From Candidatus Limivicinus faecipullorum (GTDB lineage: Bacteria; Bacillota; Clostridia; Oscillospirales; Oscillospiraceae), in assembly GCA_018711755.1 (NCBI GenBank), contig DVHY01000076.1:1-33633 (forward strand): 33,633 nucleotides of DNA, written 5' to 3'. Positions 21,795 to 30,322 of this stretch are shown one piece after another. Position numbers and translations under genes: made by a program. The notes under the pieces are model-generated. The model did no database searches. It was not told the origin of the DNA and was given only the letters and a program-made list of their open reading frames with translations. Position 1 is the stretch's first letter. Every line of letters begins with the position of its first letter.

Positions 21795-22412
21795 TCACTC
21801 CTCCGCAGTCTCCCCTGTGATTTCGCTGATGGATATCTGCTCTTTGTTATTGCCGCTCTGCAGCTCGTCGATGGCGGACTGCAGCTTTTCTATGCCTTCG
21901 CCGTTGCTCATATCAGGCAGGGGCGGCAGCTGGGACAGGCTGCTTATCCCCATGGTGCGCAGGAAAACGTCCGCAGTTCTGAACAGGGAGGGCCTGCCCG
22001 GGGCTTCCAGCTTTCCGCATTCCTCAATAAGTCCCCGCTCGCACAGCATGCCCACTGTGTAGGAGCTGTCCACGCCCCTCACCTGTTCCACATAGGCCCG
22101 GGTCACGGGCTGGAAATAGGCCACCACCGCCAGGGTCTCCAGAGCGGGCTGGGACAGGGCCGGCGGTTTTCTCTGCTCCAGGGCCTTTCCTATGTACGGG
22201 GCGAATTCCGGGGCCGAGCACATCTGCAGCCTGTCCTCCAGCCGCAGTATCCTCATCCCCCGCTGCTGGGAGCTGTACTGCTCCTGGAGCTGGGCGGCGG
22301 CGGAGCTGATCTCCTTCTCGTCCACTCCCAGGATAAGGGACAGCCGGGCTATGGGTACGCTGTCTCCGGCGGCAAAAAGTATGGCCTCTATAACGGATAC
22401 GATATCTATCAT
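21795..22412 (-). CDS. scpB: Segregation and condensation protein B
   Basis: ScpB dimers bind the kleisin ScpA in the SMC condensin complex. The 205-residue protein has two winged-helix domains. The first starts SVIEAILFAAGDSVPIARL; the second contains the family motif LSQPALETLAVVAYFQPVTRAYVEQVRGVDS, followed by RGLIEECGKLEAPGRPSLFRT. A short low-complexity tail ends the protein. It begins four bases after scpA. Confidence 0.96.
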   Translation of the reverse strand: MIDIVSVIEAILFAAGDSVPIARLSLILGVDEKEISSAAAQLQEQYSSQQRGMRILRLEDRLQMCSAPEFAPYIGKALEQRKPPALSQPALETLAVVAYFQPVTRAYVEQVRGVDSSYTVGMLCERGLIEECGKLEAPGRPSLFRTADVFLRTMGISSLSQLPPLPDMSNGEGIEKLQSAIDELQSGNNKEQISISEITGETAEE

Positions 22413-22415
22413 TGT

Positions 22416-23195
22416 TCACTCCAGGATTTTTTCCATGATCTCGTCCACATCCCCGCCGGCAAATTCCAGTATATAGTCCTCGTCCCTGCGCTGGATATGG
22501 ATGCTGCCCACGCTGCAAAGCTCCAGTATGGACATGAAAGTGGCGACTATCTCCGAGCGGGAGCGGCAGCTCTTATACAGTTCCTGCAGGGATGCGCTGC
22601 CGGTTTTGAGTCTGAGCAAAACCTGGCGGCTCTTGTCCCTGACGCTGTAGATGATCCGCTGGGGCACAGCCTGGCTTATATCCGGCTCAGGGGCCTTGCC
22701 GCCTCTGGAATATATGCTGTGCAGGGCCTTCAGCAGGTCCACCGGCTCGTGGCGGTACTCATATTCTCTTGAGCTTTTGGGCAGGGGCTCCGGCAGCTTT
22801 GCATAATATTGCAGTCCCAGCTCCGAGGCTTTTTTCAGCTCCGGGATGATCTGCTGCACGGCGGCAAAGATATCCCGGCATTTCAGCTGCTCCAGGGACT
22901 CCATCAGCACTTCCAGCTCGGAGACCTCCTTGTCTCCGGCCAGGAGCATGCGGGTCTTGATATACAGCAGGTGGGCGGCCATCTGCACGAACTCGCTGGC
23001 CACTTCCATATCCATGCTCTGCATCTTGTCCAGATAATCCAGATACTGGTCCAGTATCTCCGAGATGCGGATATCTCTTATCTCTATTTTATTTTTTGAA
23101 AGCAGCATCAGGATAAGGCTCAAAGGCCCCTCGAAGTCCTGAAGCTCGTTTTTTTCCTTTACTATGCCTTCCAGGAAGAAATTGGGATTTTCCAT
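22416..23195 (-). CDS. scpA: Segregation and condensation protein A (kleisin)
   Basis: ScpA bridges the SMC heads. The 259-residue protein has the N-terminal motif DFEGPLSLILMLLSKNKIEIRDI and ISEILDQYLDYLDKM, then the helical AAHLLYIKTRMLL segment. A variable linker leads to a C-terminal winged helix (SRSEIVATFMSILELCSVGSIHIQR). The usual first-line motif is GPLDLLL; here it is GPLSLIL. It begins six bases after the site-2 protease stop, with a GAGGGAC site. Confidence 0.95.
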   Translation of the reverse strand: MENPNFFLEGIVKEKNELQDFEGPLSLILMLLSKNKIEIRDIRISEILDQYLDYLDKMQSMDMEVASEFVQMAAHLLYIKTRMLLAGDKEVSELEVLMESLEQLKCRDIFAAVQQIIPELKKASELGLQYYAKLPEPLPKSSREYEYRHEPVDLLKALHSIYSRGGKAPEPDISQAVPQRIIYSVRDKSRQVLLRLKTGSASLQELYKSCRSRSEIVATFMSILELCSVGSIHIQRRDEDYILEFAGGDVDEIMEKILE

Positions 23196-23201
23196 TGTCC
23201 C

Positions 23202-23906
23202 TCACATATAAAACAGATAAACTATCCCGTCGCAGGCCAGCTGGGCCAGGGGGACGAGCCAGGAGTACACCGCGTCTATGGCATAGTCCAGGGGCTTGCC
23301 CAGCACGCCTGTGGCCACCAGGATGAGCATGATTATCCCGCCGTAGCGCTCATAGTGCATCAGCTTGTAGTAGTCCTCATCCTTAAGCAGGGAAAAAAGC
23401 ACCTTGGAGCCGTCCAGAGGCGGTACGGGCAGCAGGTTGAATATGGCAAGGCCGATGCTCAGCACGGCGGTGAGCTGTATCATCTGCAGGAAGTATATCC
23501 CCACGCTGCTTCTGCCCAGCGGCACATAAGCCGCGCCGTATATCAGCATGAACACCACTGCGATGAGCAGGTTGCTCATCGGCCCGGCCAGGGCCGTGAC
23601 AGCCATGCCCCGCTTGGGGTTTTTGAATTTATACATATTCACCGGCACGGGCTTGGCCCAGCCCACGTGAAAAACCAGCATCATCAGCAGGCCCACCGGG
23701 TCCAGGTGCTTCAAGGGATTGAAACTGAGCCGCCCCTGTCTTTTGGCCGTGTCGTCTCCCAGCTTATAGGCCACCAGGCCGTGGCTCATTTCGTGCAGGG
23801 TTATGCACAGGAGGGAGGGTATCACTCCCAGGAGTATGCTCAGGATATAAGTAAAATCAAAACCGTCCCAAAAGGATTGAACGCCGTTTATAGGAGTCAC
23901 CTCCAA
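23202..23906 (-). CDS. Site-2 protease family (M50) membrane protein
   Basis: A 234-residue intramembrane zinc metalloprotease homologue of the YwhC type with four to six hydrophobic segments. Zinc ligands are HEMSH in the first membrane block and the Asp of NLLPVPPLDGSKV. The conserved KLGDDTAKRQGRLSFNPLKHLDPVG follows the HExxH motif. The substrate is unknown. The start is odd: the open frame begins at a TTG (23906) that is itself part of the SD (TTGGAGGTGA), and the first in-frame codon at normal spacing is ATA. A promoter 10 bases upstream would leave almost no leader. It heads an operon with scpA and scpB, a common clostridial order. Confidence 0.9.
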   Translation of the reverse strand: MEVTPINGVQSFWDGFDFTYILSILLGVIPSLLCITLHEMSHGLVAYKLGDDTAKRQGRLSFNPLKHLDPVGLLMMLVFHVGWAKPVPVNMYKFKNPKRGMAVTALAGPMSNLLIAVVFMLIYGAAYVPLGRSSVGIYFLQMIQLTAVLSIGLAIFNLLPVPPLDGSKVLFSLLKDEDYYKLMHYERYGGIIMLILVATGVLGKPLDYAIDAVYSWLVPLAQLACDGIVYLFYM

Positions 23907-23915
23907 TTTGAAAAT

Positions 23916-23944
23916 ATTCTACCAAAATTGAATAGAAATTACAA
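23916..23944 (-). promoter_or_regulatory. Sigma-A-type promoter of the site-2 protease / scpAB operon
   Basis: A TTGTAA -35 box (23939-23944) and a TAGAAT -10 box (23916-23921) are 17 bases apart. The -35 box touches the last bases of the ysxC terminator stem. The expected start near 23909 is only about three bases before the first possible TTG codon. Confidence 0.75.
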
Positions 23945-23973
23945 GAGCGGGGCAAAAATTTTGCTCCGCTCTT
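23943..23973 (-). terminator. Probable terminator of the tig-clpP-clpX-lon-ysxC operon
   Basis: AAGAGCGG (23943-23950) pairs with CCGCTCTT (23966-23973); the stem continues with GCAAAA against TTTTGC after one mismatch. The following minus-strand sequence is GTAATTTC, a poor U-run, so termination may be partial. It lies about eight bases after the ysxC stop. Confidence 0.6.
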
Positions 23974-23980
23974 ATACAAA

Positions 23981-24571
23981 CTATATAAGATTGACTATCT
24001 GGGAGAGCAGTTCTTCCCTGCCCTGGCCCTTTTCCGCGGAAAAAGGAATAAGCAGGACCTCCTCCGGCAGCTCCAGAGTTTTGCGTATCTGTTCCAGATT
24101 CGGACCGATCTCGCTCTTTTTCAGCTTATCCAGCTTGTTGGCAACCACCACCAGGGGGCAGCCTGAGTCCTTGAACCAGCGGGCCATGGTGACGTCGTCC
24201 GCCGTGGGTTTGTGGCGTGCGTCCACTATCATCACACCCAGGTCGATGAGCTCCGGCCGGGCGAAGAAATCCTCCATGAGCTTTCCCCAGCGTTCCCTCT
24301 CGCTCTGGGAGACCTTGGCGTAACCGTAGCCCGGCAGGTCCACGAAGTACAGCTTCTCATCTATGCAGAAGTAATTCACGTGGATGGTCTTGCCGGGGGA
24401 GGCGCCTACCCGGGCGAAATTTTTGCGGTTCAGCAGACGGTTTATCACTGAGGATTTGCCCACATTGGACTTGCCGGCAAAAACCACGCCGGGCATTGAA
24501 CTGCGGATGAACTGGCCGGGCGAGGCGGCGGATTTAATAAACTCCGCCCTGTTCACATTCAGTCCAGCCAT
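23981..24571 (-). CDS. ysxC: Ribosome biogenesis GTPase YsxC/EngB
   Basis: A GTPase of the EngB family, needed for 50S subunit assembly. The 196-residue protein has all GTPase motifs: GKSNVGKSSVIN (G1), a threonine in GASPGKTIHVNYF (G2), VDLPGYGYAK (G3), NKLDKLKKSE (G4) and IPFSAEKGQG (G5). It begins seven bases after lon, the same order as in Bacillus and many clostridia. Confidence 0.96.
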   Translation of the reverse strand: MAGLNVNRAEFIKSAASPGQFIRSSMPGVVFAGKSNVGKSSVINRLLNRKNFARVGASPGKTIHVNYFCIDEKLYFVDLPGYGYAKVSQSERERWGKLMEDFFARPELIDLGVMIVDARHKPTADDVTMARWFKDSGCPLVVVANKLDKLKKSEIGPNLEQIRKTLELPEEVLLIPFSAEKGQGREELLSQIVNLI

Positions 24572-24578
24572 GGCCCAC

Positions 24579-26966
24579 CTACTGTCTCACGGCGCAGCGT
24601 TCGCCGCTGCGGATAGGTGCGGGACAGAGGGGCATTTCCTCTTCCCCGCTGCGCACCAGAGCCAGGCTCAGCACGTTGTCCACATGCTCCGTAGGCACAA
24701 AGTTCAGCTGTTTTCTCACCAAGGGGTCGATCTTCTCCAGGTCCGGCTCGTTTTCCGCCGGGATGATGACGGTCTTGACTCCGGCCCTGAGGGCGGCCAT
24801 AGTCTTCTCCCTTAGGCCGCCTATGGCCATGACCCGGCCTCTCAGGGTTATCTCCCCGGTCATAGCGATGTCGTGGCGCACGGGAAGCCCGGTGAGGGCG
24901 GATATCATGGCGATGGTCATGGTGATGCCGGCGGAGGGGCCGTCCTTGGGGATGGCGCCCTCGGGGAAGTGGATATGGATATCCTTGTTTTTGTAGAAAT
25001 CCGGGTCGATGCCAAGCATATCCGCCCGGCTGCGTATGTAGCTGAGGGCGGCCTTGGCGGACTCCTTCATCACGTCGCCCAGGTTGCCGGTGAGCTCCAG
25101 ATGGCCGGAGCCCTCCATAACGGCCACTTCCACATCCAGGACCTCACCGCCCACGGAGGTATAGGCAAGGCCGCGCACCAGCCCCACCTCGTCTCTGAGC
25201 CGCAGCTCGTCGGCCTTGTATTTGGCGGGGCCGAGGACCTCTTCCAGCTGCCCGGCCTTCAGGCTCAGGCTCTTGAACTTCTCCTCGGCAATGCCGCTGG
25301 CGGCCTTGCGGCAGGCGGCGGCGATCTCCCGTTCCAGAAGTCTCACGCCGGACTCCCGGGTGTAGGAGCGTATCATCTCCCGCACCGCGGCGTCTTCAAT
25401 GCGCAGCTGGTTTGCTCTCAGTCCGTGCTTTTTCCGCTGCTTTGGTATCAGGTGCTTTTTGGCGATCTGCAGCTTTTCCTCGTCGGTATAGCTGCTGAGC
25501 TCGATGACCTCCATTCTGTCCAGCAGGGCCCTGGGTATGGTGTCCAGGGAATTGGCGGTGGTTATAAAGAAAACTTCCGACAGGTCGAAGGGTATCTCCA
25601 GGAAATTGTCCCGGAAGGCGTAGTTCTGTTCCCCGTCGAAGGCCTCCAGCAGGGCGGCGGCGGGGTCTCCCCTATAGTCGGAGGCCAGCTTATCTATCTC
25701 GTCCAGGACCATCAGGGGGTTGCAGCTGCCGGCCTGGATGACGCCGCTTATGATGCGGCCGGGCATGGAGCCTATGTAGGTGCGCCTGTGGCCTCTTATC
25801 TCCGCCTCATCGTGGACGCCGCCCAGGGAGATACGCACCAGCTTGCGGTTGGTGGCCCGGGCGATGCTCTGGGCAATACTGGTCTTGCCGGTGCCGGGAG
25901 GCCCCACGAGGCACAGCAGTCCGCCTTTTATATCCGGGCTCAGCTGCTTTACCGCCAGGTACTCGCAGACACGCTCCTTCACCTTTTCCAGGCCGTAGTG
26001 GTCCTCGTCCAGTATTTTTCTGGCCTTGGCGATGTTGATGGTCTCTTGGGTCTTTTTGCCCCAGGGGATATCCAGGCAGGTGTCCAGATAGCTGCGGATG
26101 ACCGCCGCCTCCGAGGAGCCGAAGGGCTGCTTGGAGAGCCTGCCCAGCTCCTTGTTCAGGCGTGCCCTTATCTCGTCGCTGACGGGCAGGGCCTCTATTT
26201 TGCTGCGGTAGGTCTCAATGTCGTCGTCCTCGCCCAGCTCGGCCTGGATGACCTTCATCTCCTCCCGGAGATAGTACTCCCTCTGGTTGTGGTTCATGGC
26301 CTCCTGGGTGGCCTCGTTCAGTTCCTTTTCGATGCTCAGGACTTCCAGCTCAGCGTTCAGGAGCTTGTTGAGGAGGGCCAGCCGGCGGCTGGGGTAGACT
26401 TCCTCCAGGATACGCTGCTTATCCTCCATGCTGAAGTGGACGTTCTGGGCCACATAGTTGGAGACATAGCCGGGGTTGGGGTTTGCCAGCAGGTTCAGCA
26501 GCTGCTCGTTTATCATATCCTGGTTGAAGTGGATGTACTCCTCAAAAAGGGAGATGCAGTTTCTCAGCAGAGCCTCTTTTCTGGCGGCTCCCACCCGCTC
26601 CTCCTTGTCGGGCAGAGGTGCGATCTCGGCGGTGTAGCCCTTGGGGTCGCAGTTCATGCTGTAGAATTTTGCCCTGTAAAGGCCCTCCACCATCACCCGG
26701 CAGACGCTGCCCCGGGGCTGGCGCAGCTGCTGCCTTATGCGGCACACGGTGCCCACCTGATAGACGTCCTCCTCCTGGGGCATGTCGGCGGTAAGGTTTT
26801 TCTGGGTAGACAGAAAGATCAGCTGCCCGTATTTTGCCGCCAAAGCCAGGGCTCCCACGGAAGCCTGGCGCTCCACATCGAAGGTCAGCAGCATTTCCGG
26901 GAAGACATGCAGGCCTCTCAGGGCCAGCATAGGCAGGGTCTTGGTCTGAATATTGTTCTCGCTCAT
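24579..26966 (-). CDS. lon: ATP-dependent protease Lon
   Basis: Lon degrades misfolded and short-lived regulatory proteins. The 795-residue protein has the N-terminal substrate-binding domain (about 10-200, KTLPMLALRGLHVFPEML), a coiled-coil link, the AAA+ module with GPPGTGKTSIAQ and the Walker B stretch VLDEIDKLASDY, and the C-terminal protease domain. The catalytic Ser is in PKDGPSAGITM; the partner Lys is in LREKTMAALRAGVKTVIIP. Length is typical. It lies between clpX and ysxC with short gaps, so it is probably cotranscribed from the tig promoter. A GGAGG site precedes the ATG. Confidence 0.98.
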   Translation of the reverse strand: MSENNIQTKTLPMLALRGLHVFPEMLLTFDVERQASVGALALAAKYGQLIFLSTQKNLTADMPQEEDVYQVGTVCRIRQQLRQPRGSVCRVMVEGLYRAKFYSMNCDPKGYTAEIAPLPDKEERVGAARKEALLRNCISLFEEYIHFNQDMINEQLLNLLANPNPGYVSNYVAQNVHFSMEDKQRILEEVYPSRRLALLNKLLNAELEVLSIEKELNEATQEAMNHNQREYYLREEMKVIQAELGEDDDIETYRSKIEALPVSDEIRARLNKELGRLSKQPFGSSEAAVIRSYLDTCLDIPWGKKTQETINIAKARKILDEDHYGLEKVKERVCEYLAVKQLSPDIKGGLLCLVGPPGTGKTSIAQSIARATNRKLVRISLGGVHDEAEIRGHRRTYIGSMPGRIISGVIQAGSCNPLMVLDEIDKLASDYRGDPAAALLEAFDGEQNYAFRDNFLEIPFDLSEVFFITTANSLDTIPRALLDRMEVIELSSYTDEEKLQIAKKHLIPKQRKKHGLRANQLRIEDAAVREMIRSYTRESGVRLLEREIAAACRKAASGIAEEKFKSLSLKAGQLEEVLGPAKYKADELRLRDEVGLVRGLAYTSVGGEVLDVEVAVMEGSGHLELTGNLGDVMKESAKAALSYIRSRADMLGIDPDFYKNKDIHIHFPEGAIPKDGPSAGITMTIAMISALTGLPVRHDIAMTGEITLRGRVMAIGGLREKTMAALRAGVKTVIIPAENEPDLEKIDPLVRKQLNFVPTEHVDNVLSLALVRSGEEEMPLCPAPIRSGERCAVRQ

Positions 26967-26994
26967 GTTATCCTCCTTTCCGGAGATGGGCTGT

Positions 26995-28245
26995 TCAGGC
27001 CCGGCGGTGTTCCACGATGGGCTCCACGCCGTCGTTTACGGCCTGAGCAGTAATGATTATCTTGCTTGCCTCGGCGTCGGAGGGCACGGAATACATCACG
27101 TCGGTCATAACTCCCTCCATGACGCTTCTCAATCCTCTTGCGCCTATCTTCATGGCGATGGCCTTGTCGGCGATGGCCTCCAAAGCCTCGTCCTGATATT
27201 CCAACTCCACGTTATCCATGGCCATAAGGGCCCGGTATTGCTTGGTCATGGCGTTTTTGGGCTCGGTGAGTATGCGCACCAGGTCGTCCCGGTTCAGGCT
27301 CTCCAGGCTGGCCACCACCGGCAGACGGCCAATAAGCTCGGGGATGATACCGAACTGGAGCAGGTCGTGCTGCTGCACCTGGGCAAGTATCTCTCCCACG
27401 TCCCGGTCGGCACGGCTGGTAATCTCGGCGCCGAAGCCCATGGTTTTTTTGTCGGTGCGCTTTTCGATTATCTTATCCAGGCCGTCGAAGGCGCCGCCGC
27501 AGATGAAAAGGATGTTGGTGGTGTCCACCTGGATGAACTCCTGATGGGGGTGCTTGCGTCCCCCCTGAGGCGGCACATTGGCCACGGTACCCTCCAGCAG
27601 TTTCAGCAGCGCCTGCTGCACTCCCTCGCCGGAGACGTCCCTGGTGATGGAGGTGTTCTCGCTCTTTCTGGCGATCTTATCTATCTCGTCGATATAGATG
27701 ATGCCTTTCTGAGCCCGCTCCACATCGAAGTCCGCCGCCTGAAGGAGCTTGAGGATGACGTTCTCCACATCCTCGCCCACGTAGCCGGCCTCGGTGAGAG
27801 TGGTGGCGTCGGCGATGGCGAAGGGCACATCCAGCATCTTTGCCATGGTCTGGGCAAAGAGGGTCTTGCCGCTGCCGGTGGGACCTATGAGCAGGATGTT
27901 GCTCTTTTGCAGCTCCACATCGTCCTCCGCCGGATGGAGTATACGTTTGTAGTGGTTGTATACCGCCACGGACAGCACCTTTTTTGCTCTGTCCTGGCCG
28001 ATGACATAGTCATCCAGGCGGGCTTTTATCTGCATGGGCTTAGGGAGCTTGGAAAACTCCAGAGGCAGCCCGTCGTAGCCGGTGAGCTGGGTGCCCTCCT
28101 CGGCTTCGCCCACGATGCTGGCGCACATACGCACGCACTCGTCGCAGATATAGCAGTTGTTGCCTGCTATCATCCGTTCCACCAGGGACTGGGGCTTGCC
28201 GCAAAAAGAGCATCTTATGCTTCTTCTGTCTTCATTTCTAGCCAT
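26995..28245 (-). CDS. clpX: ClpX, ATPase subunit of the ClpXP protease
   Basis: ClpX unfolds substrates and feeds them to ClpP. The 416-residue protein has the N-terminal zinc-binding domain with Cys12 and Cys15 (CSFC) and a second Cys pair starting at Cys31 (CYICDEC). The AAA+ module has GPTGSGKTLFAQ, the Walker B stretch GIIYIDEIDKIAR and a ClpP-contacting loop around MGFGAE. Sensor residues lie in IGARGLRSVMEG. It is 72 bases after clpP, with a hairpin in the gap. Confidence 0.98.
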   Translation of the reverse strand: MARNEDRRSIRCSFCGKPQSLVERMIAGNNCYICDECVRMCASIVGEAEEGTQLTGYDGLPLEFSKLPKPMQIKARLDDYVIGQDRAKKVLSVAVYNHYKRILHPAEDDVELQKSNILLIGPTGSGKTLFAQTMAKMLDVPFAIADATTLTEAGYVGEDVENVILKLLQAADFDVERAQKGIIYIDEIDKIARKSENTSITRDVSGEGVQQALLKLLEGTVANVPPQGGRKHPHQEFIQVDTTNILFICGGAFDGLDKIIEKRTDKKTMGFGAEITSRADRDVGEILAQVQQHDLLQFGIIPELIGRLPVVASLESLNRDDLVRILTEPKNAMTKQYRALMAMDNVELEYQDEALEAIADKAIAMKIGARGLRSVMEGVMTDVMYSVPSDAEASKIIITAQAVNDGVEPIVEHRRA

Positions 28246-28265
28246 ATGTTATCCCCTCTTAAAAC

Positions 28266-28300
28266 TATGGGGGAACCGGTATTCCCCCCGTTCCCCCATA
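28266..28300 (-). other. Hairpin region between clpP and clpX
   Basis: TATGGGGGAAC (28266-28276) pairs perfectly with GTTCCCCCATA (28290-28300). The same left arm can pair instead with TTCCCCC at 28282-28288, so two folds compete. On the minus strand the outer stem is followed by GTTTTAAG, a short U-run. A leaky terminator that lowers clpX relative to clpP is possible. Confidence 0.5.
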
Positions 28301-28317
28301 AGTAAAGTAGCAAAGTA

Positions 28318-28899
28318 TCAGCGCTTGTAGATGACCTTATCTATGAGTCCGTAATCTCTGGCTTCCTCTGCGGTCATAAAGTGGTCGCGCTCGCAGTCCC
28401 GCTCGATCTCCTCCACGCTTTTGCCGCTGTTGGCGGCCAGGATGGAATTGAGCTTTTTCTTGATCTTCAGGATCTGCTCGGCCTGGATCTGGATATCGGT
28501 GCACTGGCCCTGGCTGCCGCCGGAGGGCTGGTGTATCATGATCTCGGCGTTGGGCAGGGCGATACGCTTGCCCTTTGCCCCTGAGGACAGGAGAAAGGCG
28601 CCCATGGAGGCGGCCATGCCGATGCATATGGTGGACACATCCGGCTTGATATACTGCATGGTGTCGTATATGGCAAGACCGGAGGTGACGCTGCCGCCGG
28701 GGCTGTTGATATAGAACTGTATGTCCTTATCCGGGTCCTGAGCTTCCAGGTAGAGAAGCTGGGCCACAACTAGACTTGCAGTGGTGTCGTTGACCTCTTC
28801 CGACAGCATGACGATGCGGTCGTTAAGCAGTCTTGAGAAGATGTCGTAAGAGCGTTCGCCCCTGCTGGTCTGTTCTACAACGTATGGAACTAAACTCAT
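28318..28899 (-). CDS. clpP: ClpP, proteolytic subunit of the Clp protease
   Basis: A serine protease forming a 14-subunit chamber with ClpX. The 193-residue protein contains LVPYVVEQTSRGERSYDIFSRLL at the N-terminus, the nucleophile motif ICIGMAASMGAFLLSSG, and the His in IMIHQPSGG. A longer frame starts at a TTG (28920), but that region is the SD (GGAAGGAGAG) for the ATG at 28899, which gives the normal family length. It follows tig by 61 bases. Confidence 0.98.
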   Translation of the reverse strand: MSLVPYVVEQTSRGERSYDIFSRLLNDRIVMLSEEVNDTTASLVVAQLLYLEAQDPDKDIQFYINSPGGSVTSGLAIYDTMQYIKPDVSTICIGMAASMGAFLLSSGAKGKRIALPNAEIMIHQPSGGSQGQCTDIQIQAEQILKIKKKLNSILAANSGKSVEEIERDCERDHFMTAEEARDYGLIDKVIYKR

Positions 28900-28960
28900 T
28901 GTATTAAACTCTCCTTCCAAATATCAGCATCCAAGAGAGCATATCCTTATCGGCGGGAAA

Positions 28961-30253
28961 TTATTCAGCCTTATCCTGGGCCTCTTCCACAACGGCGCTG
29001 TCAATGATGATGTTGGTGGCTCTCTCCTTCTTCAGCTCTTCCTCAATGAACTCCTTGCTGAAGTAGTTCTTCATGTCTTCCACCTTGGCGCCTATGCCCT
29101 CGGCCACCTTCTTCATGTACTCCTCGGTGTCCTCCTGGGTGACCTCCATGTTTTCTGCCTTCACCACGGCCTCCAGCAGAAGCTCGGTCTTGACCTGCAT
29201 CTCTGCGGAGGGACGGATGGCGGCGGCGTCCACGCCCATCATCTTCAGCAGGTCCTCCAGGGAGGTGTTCCTGTCGGTAAAGCCGAAGTTGGCGGCGTAG
29301 TTGCGCACCATCTCCTCCAGCTTGTCGTCGATCATGACGGCGGGGATATCCACGGTCATGTTCTCGCAGGCCTTGCGGATTATATCGGAGCGGAACTTAT
29401 TGTCGGCCAGCTCCTGCTGCTGCTTTTCCTGCTTTGCGCGGATATCGGCCTTGTACTCGTCCAGAGTGTCGAACTCGGAGACGTCCTTGGCGAACTCGTC
29501 GTCCAGCTCAGGCAGCTCCCTGGTGGAGAGGCTGTTGAGCTTGACCTTGAAAACCACGTCCTTGCCGGCAAGGTCGGCCACGTAGTCCTGGGGGAAGGTG
29601 ATGTTAACGTCCTTCTCCTCGCCTATCTTCATGCCCACGACCTGCTCTTCAAAGCCGGGGACGAAGGAGCCGGAGCCCAGCTCCAGATCGTGGCCCTCGG
29701 CCTTGCCGCCGTCGAAGCGTTCGCCGTTAAGGTAGCCGTCGAAGTCGATGTTGGCGGTGTCGCCCATCCGGGCTTCCCGGTCGTCCACGGTGAGGATGCG
29801 GGCGCTGCGCTTGCGGGCGGCCTCCAGCTCCTTGTCCACGTCTTCGTCGGTGACGTTCACGGCGTCCTTCTGGGCGCTCAGGCCCTTGTACTGGCCCAGA
29901 GTTACCTCGGGGTAGAGGGTGACTTCAAAGGTGTATTCCACGGTGCGCTCATCGGTGACCTTCACGTCGGAGATGGCGGGGGCGCCCACTATGCGCAGAC
30001 CGGACTCCTTCAGGCCCTGGTCGAAGGCCTTGGGGGCCAGCTCGTCCATAGCGTCCTGATAGAAGACCTCGTGGCCGTACATGCCCTCAACGACGGCGCG
30101 GGGGGCCTTGCCCTTGCGGAAACCGGGGATATATATAGAGCTCTTATTCTTCAGGTAAGCGCCGTTGACTGCGGCTTCAAACTCGGCAGCGTCGGTCTCC
30201 ACCTGAAAAGCAGCGGTATTATTCTCTTTTTTCTCTACATTCTTGACTGTCAT
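28961..30253 (-). CDS. tig: Trigger factor, ribosome-bound chaperone and prolyl isomerase
   Basis: Trigger factor meets nascent chains at the ribosome exit. The 430-residue protein has the ribosome-binding domain with the signature PGFRKGKAPRAVVEGMYG near residue 44. The FKBP-type isomerase domain is at about 160-245 (GDTANIDFDGYLNGERFDGG and FVPGFEEQVVGMKIGEEK), and the helical C-terminal chaperone arms follow. It heads the tig-clpP-clpX-lon-ysxC operon. A good SD (AGGAGGAAAG) precedes the ATG. Confidence 0.97.
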   Translation of the reverse strand: MTVKNVEKKENNTAAFQVETDAAEFEAAVNGAYLKNKSSIYIPGFRKGKAPRAVVEGMYGHEVFYQDAMDELAPKAFDQGLKESGLRIVGAPAISDVKVTDERTVEYTFEVTLYPEVTLGQYKGLSAQKDAVNVTDEDVDKELEAARKRSARILTVDDREARMGDTANIDFDGYLNGERFDGGKAEGHDLELGSGSFVPGFEEQVVGMKIGEEKDVNITFPQDYVADLAGKDVVFKVKLNSLSTRELPELDDEFAKDVSEFDTLDEYKADIRAKQEKQQQELADNKFRSDIIRKACENMTVDIPAVMIDDKLEEMVRNYAANFGFTDRNTSLEDLLKMMGVDAAAIRPSAEMQVKTELLLEAVVKAENMEVTQEDTEEYMKKVAEGIGAKVEDMKNYFSKEFIEEELKKERATNIIIDSAVVEEAQDKAE

Positions 30254-30293
30254 GTTTCTTTCCTCCTATATATGTGTCTGCACGCACTGTAGA

Positions 30294-30322
30294 ATAATAA
30301 CAGATATCATCTGTAAAATCAA
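30294..30322 (-). promoter_or_regulatory. Sigma-A-type promoter of the tig-clpP-clpX-lon-ysxC operon
   Basis: A TTGATT -35 box (30317-30322) and a TATTAT -10 box (30294-30299) are separated by 17 bases. Transcription would start near 30287, giving a leader of about 34 bases. Confidence 0.75.
30300..30314. promoter_or_regulatory. Inverted repeat inside the tig promoter spacer
   Basis: ACAGAT and ATCTGT are perfect inverted arms around ATC, placed exactly between the -10 and -35 boxes, where a repressor would block polymerase. It does not match the CtsR, CIRCE or clostridial LexA patterns I know. A second inverted repeat, CAAATT-N4-AATTTG (30326-30341), lies just upstream of the -35. Confidence 0.4.

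Noticed and set aside
24873..27053. 726-codon plus-strand open frame opposite lon
   Set aside because: A shadow of a GC-rich gene: composition is rich in Gly, His, Leu and Val with no family motifs, and lon on the other strand has every expected motif.
26953..28305. 450-codon plus-strand open frame opposite clpX
   Set aside because: Antisense shadow; no motif, and clpX is complete on the minus strand.
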